This document shows, piece after piece, positions 1 through 6,747 of a stretch of 14,845 bases of DNA (position 1 is its first letter; each line of letters begins with the position of its first letter). The notes under the pieces are model-generated. The model saw nothing but the letters and a program-made list of their open reading frames with translations. It did no database searches and was not told the origin of the DNA. A program made the position numbers and the translations under genes. Source of the stretch: CAZFAT01 sp964517075 (lineage in GTDB: Bacteria; Acidobacteriota; Vicinamibacteria; Vicinamibacterales; SCN-69-37); contig CAZFAT010000151.1 in NCBI GenBank assembly GCA_964517075.1, forward strand, positions 1 to 14,845, written 5' to 3'.

Positions 1-1
1 C

Positions 2-1867
2 CTGTGGCTCGGCGGTGGCGTGTTCTTCCTGGTCACGGTGCGGGCGCAGGGCGGGCAGGTGCCGGTGCGCGTCCAGGTGGCCGAGGACGGGACGTACCGC
101 GCCTTCACGGGCAAGGTGGAAATGGGCCAGGGCGCGCGAACGCTGCTGACGCAGGCGTTCGCGGAAGAACTGGATGTCCCCGTGGATCGCGTGCACCTCG
201 TGATGGGCGACACCCTGCTCTGCCCTGACGATGGCGGTACATGGTCGAGCCTGACCGCGCCACAGATGGTGCCGGTGATCCGTCAGGCGGCCGCGGCCGT
301 GCGCGCGACGCGGACCGGGGGTCGTGACGCGTTGACCGCACCGTCGGCCTGGAAAACGCTCGGCACATCCGTCCCCAACGCGACGAGCCGGGCGATCGTG
401 ACCGGGGCGAAGACGTATCCGACCGATCTGACGGTGCCTGGAATGCTGCATGCCGTCGTCGTGCGGAGTCCGCACCACCGTGCGCGCCTGACGTCCTACG
501 ACGCGGCCGAAGCCGAGAAGATGCCGGGCGTCCGCGTGCTTCGCGACGGCGACCTGCTGGCGGTGGCCGCCGCCGATCGCGCCACGGCACGCCGCGCCGC
601 CGCCGCCGTCACGGCCGAGTGGACCCCCGAGGCCCTCGTGCCGCAGGACGAGTGGCCGGCATTGTTCAAGAAGACGGCGGTCGAGCCCGTGGAACAGCCC
701 AAGGCACGGTATCCCCCGCTCCTCCGCCGCGGCGACGTGGCGGGGGGCCTGAGCGCGGCGGCGAAAACCCTGTCGGCGCGCTACCTGATGGCGCCGATTG
801 CGCACGTTCCCCTCGAGCCACGCGCGGCGCTGGCGGAGTGGACCGACGGCGTCGTGACGATTCATTCCGGTCCGCAGGCCCCGTTTCTGGTGCGGCAGGA
901 AGTGGCGCAGGCGCTGAAGGTGCCGGGGACTCAGGTACGTGTCATGGCGGCGGACTCGGGCGGCGCGTTCGGCGGCAAGCAGCGCGGCGAGTGCGAGGTC
1001 GAGGCCGCGCGGCTCTCCCGGCTGGCCGGCGCCCCGATCCGCCTGGCGTGGACGCGCGAGGAGGAATTCACGGTGAGCTACACGCGCCCCGCCGGCCTCG
1101 TCGAGATCGAGAGCGGCGTGGACGCAAACGGCCGGCTGACCGCGCTGCGGTTCGCGAACTACAACAGCGGGGCGGCGGGGCTCACGCCGCCGTATGACAT
1201 CCCGCACCACTGGATCGGCTTCTACCGTTCGACGGCCGTCGTCCGTCAGGGGAGCTACCGGTCACTCGCGGCCGTGGCAAATACGTTCGCCCGCGAGTCG
1301 CTCATGGACGAGTGGGCGCATGAGTTGAAGGTGGACCCGGTGGCGTTCCGCCTCCGGCACATCACCGACGCGCGGCTGCGCGAAGTGGTCGAGCGGACCG
1401 CGGCGCGGTTTCGGTGGGGCGCGGTTCGAGGCGGCAACGGCCGTGGTGTCGGCATGAGCTGCACCGTCGAAAAGGACGCGCGCCTCGCGCTATTCGTCGA
1501 AGTGGAAGCCGACGGACAAGCCGTGCGGATCGTCAGGATGGTCGCCACCGGCGACTTCGGCGCGGCCTTGAACCCGGACGCCCTGCGGAACGTGATGACC
1601 GGCGCGCTGATCCAGGGCGTGGGCGGCGCGCTCTGGGAACAGCTGGTGTATGACGGGTCCGGCCAGCGCACGCGCCGGCTGTCCCAGTACCGGGTCCCAC
1701 GCTTCACCGACGTGCCGCACGTCGACGTCGAGCTGATCGATCGGCGCGACGTGCCCTCGGCCGGCGCAGGCGAGTCTCCCATCACCCTGTCCGCCCCGGC
1801 GATCGCGGGCGCGGTCTTTTCGGCGACAGGGACACGCCATCGCGCGCTGCCCCTGCTCGGTCGCTGA
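2..1867 (+). CDS. Molybdopterin-binding large subunit, isoquinoline 1-oxidoreductase / xanthine dehydrogenase family (5' end outside window)
   Basis: This is the large subunit of a molybdenum hydroxylase, which normally oxidises an N-heterocycle or aldehyde and works with a small 2Fe-2S subunit. The reading frame is open to the left edge, so the start lies upstream; the first visible residues (LWLGGGVFFLVTVRAQ) look like the end of a signal or anchor segment. Visible landmarks are GKVEMGQGARTLLTQ early on, as in the isoquinoline 1-oxidoreductase beta subunit; the molybdopterin-contact motif GGAFGGK at 959-979; the stretch ANTFARESLMDEWA; and a terminal GAGES at about 1763-1777. The Glu of that motif (codon 1772-1774) matches the catalytic glutamate of the family. 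About 621 codons are in view; family members are usually near 700 or more, so only a modest N-terminal piece is probably missing. The substrate cannot be told from sequence. The 2Fe-2S subunit would be expected just upstream. The next gene starts 13 nt downstream. Confidence 0.9.
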   Translation: MWLGGGVFFLVTVRAQGGQVPVRVQVAEDGTYRAFTGKVEMGQGARTLLTQAFAEELDVPVDRVHLVMGDTLLCPDDGGTWSSLTAPQMVPVIRQAAAAVRATRTGGRDALTAPSAWKTLGTSVPNATSRAIVTGAKTYPTDLTVPGMLHAVVVRSPHHRARLTSYDAAEAEKMPGVRVLRDGDLLAVAAADRATARRAAAAVTAEWTPEALVPQDEWPALFKKTAVEPVEQPKARYPPLLRRGDVAGGLSAAAKTLSARYLMAPIAHVPLEPRAALAEWTDGVVTIHSGPQAPFLVRQEVAQALKVPGTQVRVMAADSGGAFGGKQRGECEVEAARLSRLAGAPIRLAWTREEEFTVSYTRPAGLVEIESGVDANGRLTALRFANYNSGAAGLTPPYDIPHHWIGFYRSTAVVRQGSYRSLAAVANTFARESLMDEWAHELKVDPVAFRLRHITDARLREVVERTAARFRWGAVRGGNGRGVGMSCTVEKDARLALFVEVEADGQAVRIVRMVATGDFGAALNPDALRNVMTGALIQGVGGALWEQLVYDGSGQRTRRLSQYRVPRFTDVPHVDVELIDRRDVPSAGAGESPITLSAPAIAGAVFSATGTRHRALPLLGR

Positions 1868-1880
1868 GCCCGCGCACGTC

Positions 1881-3404
1881 ATGGGAGGGCTGCATCTGGG
1901 AATGGCGCGAGGGCGGCTCGGGCCGGCCGCCGCGCTGCTGGACGGACAACGCGGCGGGCTCGGCGCCTGCGAAGAGAACCGGTTGACCCGCGCCCGCCAG
2001 GCGGCGACGCCGGGGCGGCCCGAGTTGGCCATCGCCGAGTTGCTGGCGTTCCTCGACCGCCAACCCGGCGACATCGAGTCGTTCACCGTCGCCACTGACG
2101 ACGAGGGAGGCGCGTGGGGGGAGGAGCCCACGGCCCGCTGCGTTGACGGCCGCCTGGCCCAGGCCGTCTACGCCTTCCAGTCATCGCCGTTTGCCGATGC
2201 CCTCGTGCTGGTGTGCGACCTCCATCGACCCCGCGGGTGGACGGCCTGGCGATTCAGAACCGGCCGGTCACCGGAATCGGTGGGCGATCACCTCGGGGCG
2301 TACCCGCTCGCCAGCATCTACGGACAGCTGGCCCACGCGTTGGGGTTCGTCCCACGCCGCGACGAGCACCTCGTCGAAGCGCTCGCGCGGGCGGGTCGGG
2401 ATGTGCAGCCGCGCGTCGCCGATCGCATCACCTCGACCTCCGAAGGCGTCAGCGTGTCGCCATCGTTCGCCGGCGACATCCGCCTGCTCCTGGCGACAGG
2501 CAACATCGAGCAGACGAAGAAGGACATTGCCGCTTCCGTCCAGCGACGTCTCGGGGAATGTCTGGCCGAGCTCCTGGGACGGCTCGCCGGTCTCTCGTCC
2601 ATGACCGCCGCGCCGAGCGCGGTGTGTGTGTCCGGCGGACTGTTCTTCAACACCGGCTTCACGACGATCGCGGCCACGTGCGGTGCCTTCGGCCGCGTGC
2701 ACGTACCGGCGCACCCCGGCCGCAATGGCGCCGCCCTTGGCGCGGCGTTGATGACGGGGGCGGGCGAGGTGGCGTCCGATCGGATCGGCTCCCCGTATCT
2801 GGGGCCAGCCTATGCGGATGCGCACATCAAACGCACGCTCGACAATTGCAAGCTCTCGTACGACCTGCTGCACGAAGAGCGACTGCTGGACGAAGTGGTG
2901 CGTGCGCTCGCGCGCGGACGACTGATCGGGTGGTTCCACGACCGGCTGGAGTGGGGGCCGCGCGCATTGGGCCACCGATCGGTCCTGGCGGATCCGCTCG
3001 CCCCCCATACGCTCGATAACCTCAACGGGTTTCTGAAACGGCGGCCGGCGTACCGAAGCTACGGGGTCAGCGTGCCGCTGGCCAGCGTGCATGAATGGTT
3101 CGAAGGCCCGCCCGAGTCGCCGTTCATGCAGTTCGAGTATCGCCCGCGCGATCCCGGGAGGTTTCGGACGATTCTGCCCCCGGGTGTGGAGCGGTTGCGC
3201 GTGCACACCGTGGACGAGAACCAGCCTCGCTTCCTTCGGTTGTTGCGACTGTGGGGGGAGAAGACCGGCACGCCGGTCCTGGTCAACACGTCGTTCAACG
3301 GCTTTCACGAGCCCCTCGTGTGCTCACCCCGTGATGCCGTTCGCGTCTTCTACGGGACAGGTCTCGACATCGTCGCCCTCGAGGACTTCGTGCTCCACAA
3401 GTGA
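1881..3404 (+). CDS. Carbamoyltransferase family protein (NodU/CmcH/TobZ-like) with a degenerate Kae1-like domain
   Basis: In this family a YrdC-like C-terminal domain makes carbamoyl-adenylate from carbamoyl phosphate and ATP, and an N-terminal Kae1-like domain moves the carbamoyl group to a hydroxyl acceptor such as a sugar. The 507-aa length is a little short for the family. The C-terminal signatures are intact: EWGPRALGHRSVLADP (357-372), PFMQFEY, HTVDENQPRF and LVNTSFN (467-473). Family-like segments in the N-terminal half are AFQSSPFADALVL, SGGLFFNTG and ALGAAL. The metal ligands of that half look lost: the HHxxHA block reads D89-G-R-L-A-Q-A95, the early HDS-type His aligns with R12, and the conserved Asp before ALGAAL is R281. 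It may therefore be inactive in transfer or act differently. The ATG at 1881 is 13 nt after the dehydrogenase stop. Its end overlaps a possible GTG start of the next gene, which suggests one operon. The acceptor is unknown. Confidence 0.85.
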   Translation: MGGLHLGMARGRLGPAAALLDGQRGGLGACEENRLTRARQAATPGRPELAIAELLAFLDRQPGDIESFTVATDDEGGAWGEEPTARCVDGRLAQAVYAFQSSPFADALVLVCDLHRPRGWTAWRFRTGRSPESVGDHLGAYPLASIYGQLAHALGFVPRRDEHLVEALARAGRDVQPRVADRITSTSEGVSVSPSFAGDIRLLLATGNIEQTKKDIAASVQRRLGECLAELLGRLAGLSSMTAAPSAVCVSGGLFFNTGFTTIAATCGAFGRVHVPAHPGRNGAALGAALMTGAGEVASDRIGSPYLGPAYADAHIKRTLDNCKLSYDLLHEERLLDEVVRALARGRLIGWFHDRLEWGPRALGHRSVLADPLAPHTLDNLNGFLKRRPAYRSYGVSVPLASVHEWFEGPPESPFMQFEYRPRDPGRFRTILPPGVERLRVHTVDENQPRFLRLLRLWGEKTGTPVLVNTSFNGFHEPLVCSPRDAVRVFYGTGLDIVALEDFVLHK

Positions 3405-3405
3405 C

Positions 3406-3410
3406 GGAGA
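3406..3410 (+). promoter_or_regulatory. Ribosome binding site deciding the serine hydrolase start
   Basis: GGAGA sits 8 nt before the ATG at 3419 and directly after the stop codon of the carbamoyltransferase. It favours the ATG over the GTG at 3401, which has no comparable site. It also means the gene can be re-initiated by ribosomes finishing the upstream gene. Confidence 0.55.
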
Positions 3411-3418
3411 AACTGCCC

Positions 3419-4537
3419 ATGACCACGTGCCTCCTGCCTCGCTGTTCGTCGCTGTCGCGCTGGCGTGGCCCTCTCGCCGTCGCGCTCGGGCTCGCGCTGT
3501 CCCTGACAGCGGCGGCCCAGCGGGAGCCGATCACCTGGCCGTCGCCGGACTGGCCCGCCGCCGCGCCGGCCGACGTCGGGCTGGACGCCAGCGCGCTCGA
3601 GCGGGCGCGCGACTATGCCCTGTCGGCCGGCGGGTCGGGGATGATCGTGCGGCACGGCAAGGCCGTGCTCCGGTGGGGCGACCAGCGACAGCGCTACGAC
3701 ATCAAGTCGGCGACGAAGTCGTTTGGCGCGACGATGCTCGGCATCGCGATGACGGACGGCCGGATCACGCTCGACACACCCGCCAGGCACTGTCAACCGG
3801 CCCTTGGCGTCCCGCCCGAGAGCAACGCCTCGACGGGTTGGCTGGACCGCATCACCGTCGGGCATCTGGCCACGCAGACGGCGGGCTTCGAAAAGCCCGG
3901 CGGATACGGGAAGCTCCTCTTCGCCCCGGGCACGCACTGGTTCTACAGCGACGCCGGGCCGAACTGGCTGGCCGAGTGCCTCACACTCATCTACCGGCGC
4001 GATCTCGAGGCGCTGATGGTCGAGCGCGTGTTCACGCCGCTGGGTATCAGCCGCGACGACCTGCGCTGGCGGGCGAACCAGTATCGAGACCATCAGATGG
4101 ACGGCATTCCGCGCCGCGAGTTCGGCGCGGGCATTCACGCGAACGTCGAGGCGCTCGCACGGGTGGGATATCTCTACCTCCGGAACGGTCGTTGGAGGGA
4201 CCAGCAGATTCTGACCGAGGCCTTCGTGAGGACCGCGAGCCGGCCGGTCTCGACCGTCGTCGGCCTGCCGGAACTGCCGACCGACACCCACGGCAACGCG
4301 TCCGACCACTACGGCCTGCTGTGGTGGAACAACGCGGACGGATCGCTGCCGAACGTGCCGCGCGACAGCTACTGGGCGTGGGGACTCTACGACAGCTTGA
4401 TCGTTGTCGTCCCGTCGCTCGACCTGGTCGTGGTGCGGGGGGGCGCCAACGGGAGGCAATGGCCGCGCGACGCGGCCGCCACGCACTACAAGGTCCTCGA
4501 GCCCTTCCTGGGAACCATCGTCGAAGCGGCTCGGTGA
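3419..4537 (+). CDS. Secreted serine hydrolase, beta-lactamase / penicillin-binding-protein-like fold
   Basis: Predicted exported serine hydrolase of the beta-lactamase-related (class C/esterase EstB-like) family; the substrate is unknown. I chose the ATG at 3419 because GGAGA lies 8 nt upstream (3406-3410). An in-frame GTG at 3401 overlapping the previous stop would add six residues. The 372-aa product begins with a signal peptide: arginines, then a hydrophobic stretch ending LSLTAAAQ, with likely cleavage near residues 32-34. The nucleophile motif S-x-x-K is SATK at about residues 97-100. The second motif, normally Y-x-N, reads YSD at about 176-178. The C-terminal part has WGLYDS followed by LDLVVVRGG, where the family has its final strand. 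It ends 5 nt before the convergent acyl-CoA dehydrogenase gene. Its place after the carbamoyltransferase suggests co-transcription, but a shared pathway is only a guess. Confidence 0.88.
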   Translation: MTTCLLPRCSSLSRWRGPLAVALGLALSLTAAAQREPITWPSPDWPAAAPADVGLDASALERARDYALSAGGSGMIVRHGKAVLRWGDQRQRYDIKSATKSFGATMLGIAMTDGRITLDTPARHCQPALGVPPESNASTGWLDRITVGHLATQTAGFEKPGGYGKLLFAPGTHWFYSDAGPNWLAECLTLIYRRDLEALMVERVFTPLGISRDDLRWRANQYRDHQMDGIPRREFGAGIHANVEALARVGYLYLRNGRWRDQQILTEAFVRTASRPVSTVVGLPELPTDTHGNASDHYGLLWWNNADGSLPNVPRDSYWAWGLYDSLIVVVPSLDLVVVRGGANGRQWPRDAAATHYKVLEPFLGTIVEAAR

Positions 4538-4542
4538 GGTCG

Positions 4543-5697
4543 TCAGGACGGTGCGGCAAAGCCGCGCTCGAACAACTGATCGAAGGCCAGGCCCCAGGGG
4601 GGGCGCAGGAATCCCAGCGCCCGGACGTCCTCGAAGTAATAGCCGAAGGGCGACGACCGGTGGTAACTGCCGCCTCCGACGACCGTGCCGATCCGCCTGG
4701 TGACGGATTCGGCCAGCTCCGCAATCGTCTCCTTGCCGCGCAGGGCATCCAGCAGAGCGGCCGGACCTTTGTCGTCGACAGCGCGGCGCATCCCCTCGAA
4801 CGCCTGGACGATGAGCCAGGCGTCGTTTTCAGCTCGGACCCATTCGACCTGCTCGTACGGACGGAGTGACGCCTTTCGTTTGCGCAGCGCCTCACGCGCC
4901 TGACCGATCGCGGTGTCCACCACGCCGACGATCACGGCCGAGAAGAGCGTGCTCACGAACGCGCCTGCCGCTTCGGTCACCCCGAGCAGGTTGCCTGGCC
5001 ACGCGAAGCGGACGGCGGGAAACTCGGTGAATTCGAAGGCGTGACTGTCGGTCGCGCCCATGCCGTGTCCGTCCCATTCGGCAAGCAGGGCGGCCCCGGG
5101 AAATCCGGCCCTGTTCGCGGCGCGCACGTCGAGGAAGAACCAGTCGGGCGCCGCATCGCTGTCGGCAACCGCCGTCGTGATCATGTAGGAAGTGATGCCT
5201 GATCCCGACCCGAAGTGCTTCTGGCCCGAGAGACGATACCCCTCGCCATCCGCATCCCGGCGCGCCCGTGCCCGCGACTTCGCCACGTCGCCGCCACTGC
5301 CCGGCTCGGAGGTGATGGTGCCCCACCAGTGTCCTCCGAGCGCACTGTCGGCCACCCACCGCCGCTGATCGTTCCAGGCGACAGCGTACGCTGGCGGCGG
5401 TTCCGGCTGAGCGAGCCAGAACGCAATCACGGCCGGATGCATTGAGCAGACGAGCGCCACCGACGGATCGGCGCGGCCGAGCACGCGCAGGATCTCGCTG
5501 ATCGGCCGCGTGGACGTCGCGACGTCGTGAAACAGGCCGCCCTGGTGCGCCGGCACGCCGGTCAGCAGGAACCCGGCTTCCGCGAGAGCCTCGAAGTCTG
5601 CCCGGGCGAGCGTGCGGCGGCGCTGGCGGGCCGGACGATCGCGGGCAAACGTGTCGGCGACGGCGCTGACGTTCGACAAGACCTGACGCGCATCCAT
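4543..5697 (-). CDS. Acyl-CoA dehydrogenase family protein, possibly group D flavin monooxygenase-like
   Basis: A flavoprotein of the acyl-CoA dehydrogenase superfamily, 384 aa from the ATG at 5697. I prefer this start because GGTG lies six bases before it; an ATG at 5709 would add four residues. N-terminal helical domain: FEALAEAGFLLTGVPAHQGG (35-54). Middle domain: the flavin/substrate-contact segment TSEPGSGGD (129-137), then YRLSGQKHFGSGSG (154-167). The C-terminal half is helical and ends with GGGSYHRSSPFGYYFEDVRA (341-360) and LGFLRPPWGLAFD. That ending resembles the Acyl-CoA_dh_2-type C-terminal domain of DszC/HsaA-like enzymes more than a classical dehydrogenase, and I do not see an obvious catalytic glutamate. 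It could be a dehydrogenase or a reduced-flavin-dependent monooxygenase. It is a single gene: convergent with the serine hydrolase (5 nt between stops) and divergent from the FkbM gene. Confidence 0.85.
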   Translation of the reverse strand: MDARQVLSNVSAVADTFARDRPARQRRRTLARADFEALAEAGFLLTGVPAHQGGLFHDVATSTRPISEILRVLGRADPSVALVCSMHPAVIAFWLAQPEPPPAYAVAWNDQRRWVADSALGGHWWGTITSEPGSGGDVAKSRARARRDADGEGYRLSGQKHFGSGSGITSYMITTAVADSDAAPDWFFLDVRAANRAGFPGAALLAEWDGHGMGATDSHAFEFTEFPAVRFAWPGNLLGVTEAAGAFVSTLFSAVIVGVVDTAIGQAREALRKRKASLRPYEQVEWVRAENDAWLIVQAFEGMRRAVDDKGPAALLDALRGKETIAELAESVTRRIGTVVGGGSYHRSSPFGYYFEDVRALGFLRPPWGLAFDQLFERGFAAPS

Positions 5698-5818
5698 GGC
5701 GCGCACCATAGCATGGCGTCGTGCGGCGCGCCCGTCCTGCGAGCATGCCTTCGCTCCTGGCCGGGCGCTGCGGCGCGCGGTCCAGGGTACCCGGCAGCAG
5801 GTCAGGAGGAACCGCTCG

Positions 5819-5838
5819 CCATCGCTCTGTCGCGATGG
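5819..5838. repeat. 7-bp perfect inverted repeat upstream of the FkbM gene
   Basis: CCATCGC and GCGATGG are separated by six bases, ending 25 nt before the ATG at 5864 in the divergent intergenic region (5698-5863). It could be an operator or a 5'-leader hairpin. In such GC-rich DNA a 7-bp match can also be chance. An isolated AGGAGG at 5804-5809 just upstream has no suitably spaced start codon. No convincing -35/-10 promoter could be picked out in this interval. Confidence 0.3.
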
Positions 5839-5863
5839 ACCGGTCGGAACGATAGACACCAGG

Positions 5864-6682
5864 ATGGCCTCGGAGCGCCGGAACACGCCGTGGCGGCTCT
5901 CGACCGGCGAGCGCGTCGCCCTGGGACTCTTCGTCGCGACGGTCGCTGCCGGCTTCACGGGCTACCACCTGGGCGTGAAGTGGACCGAAGCCGTCGTGGT
6001 CCGCGTCGCCGAGTACAACCCCAAGGATTCCGACGAACTGGCGAAACTTGCCGACAAGTATGGACCGGGGTCCAACTCAATGCATGCCGAGGAATGGATC
6101 GTTCGGGACTTCTTCCGCGATGCGCGCGACGGCGTGTTCGTGGATGTCGGCGCCAACGACTACCGGCGCTTCAGCAACACGTACTACCTGGAGACCGCGT
6201 TGGGCTGGTCGGGCGTGGCCATCGAGCCGCAGGTCAAGTTCGCCGAGGACTACAAACGCCATCGCCCGAGGACCACGTTCGTCCCGCTGTTCGTCTCCAA
6301 TGTCTCGAATCAACAGACGACGCTGTACGTGACGGGCGACGATCTGGTCGCGTCATCATCGCGTGAGTTCACCGAGGTGTTCGGCTCGGTCACCCCGACG
6401 CCGGCAACGACCACGACGCTCGACGACGTGCTCGATCGGCTGCAGGTGACCCGGATCGACTTCCTGTCCATGGACATCGAACTGGCTGAACCGCAGGCGC
6501 TCGCGGGCTTCTCGATCGAACGGTTCCGCCCGCGGCTGGTTGCCATCGAGGCCCACCCGCCGATCCGGCAACAACTGCTCGACTACTTCACGGAGGACGA
6601 CTACTCGCTGGTCGGCAAGTACTGGCGCGTGGATGCCGACAACTTCTGGTTCGCGCCGCGAGCGAGCGTCGGGGATCGCTGA
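5864..6682 (+). CDS. Membrane-anchored FkbM family methyltransferase
   Basis: SAM-dependent methyltransferase of the FkbM family, which typically O-methylates sugars or natural-product hydroxyls. The 272-aa product starts at the ATG at 5864; the frame is open upstream to 5696, but that part does not look coding. Residues 17-36 (RVALGLFVATVAAGFTGYHL) form one hydrophobic span, so the enzyme is probably tethered by its N-terminus. The SAM-binding motif I is VFVDVGAND (91-99), followed by SNTYYLE and LGWSGVAIEPQ (113-123), with the acidic residue that usually contacts the SAM ribose. The family motif near the second conserved block reads IDFLSMDIELAEPQAL (198-213); the usual D-x-E-G-x-E has Leu in place of Gly. 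C-terminal strand residues include PRLVAIEAH. It may be single or read together with the rhamnosidase gene 65 nt downstream. The substrate is unknown. Confidence 0.88.
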   Translation: MASERRNTPWRLSTGERVALGLFVATVAAGFTGYHLGVKWTEAVVVRVAEYNPKDSDELAKLADKYGPGSNSMHAEEWIVRDFFRDARDGVFVDVGANDYRRFSNTYYLETALGWSGVAIEPQVKFAEDYKRHRPRTTFVPLFVSNVSNQQTTLYVTGDDLVASSSREFTEVFGSVTPTPATTTTLDDVLDRLQVTRIDFLSMDIELAEPQALAGFSIERFRPRLVAIEAHPPIRQQLLDYFTEDDYSLVGKYWRVDADNFWFAPRASVGDR

Positions 6683-6747
6683 GCGGCCCGGCGTGCTCGT
6701 CGCGTCAGTGTTGGGATCCTCCGCCCACCTGCGTTAGGCTCCCCCCC

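Noticed and set aside
2268..3308. 346-aa open frame on the minus strand
   Set aside because: It is antisense to the C-terminal half of the carbamoyltransferase, where family motifs fix the real frame.
3091..4869. 592-aa open frame on the + strand
   Set aside because: It overlaps the carbamoyltransferase, serine hydrolase and acyl-CoA dehydrogenase genes in the wrong frame and is Arg-rich without motifs.
5835..5855. Possible leader peptide (MDRSER) before the FkbM gene
   Set aside because: The nearest ribosome site is 25 bases upstream, too far, and the six-codon frame has no regulatory codon bias.
4892..5968. 358-aa open frame on the minus strand
   Set aside because: It is an alternative frame of the acyl-CoA dehydrogenase gene; only the other minus frame carries the flavin-binding motif.
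6711..6739. Possible promoter before the rhamnosidase (TTGGGA, then TTAGGC after 17 bases)
   Set aside because: The -10-like box matches the consensus at too few positions to support a call.
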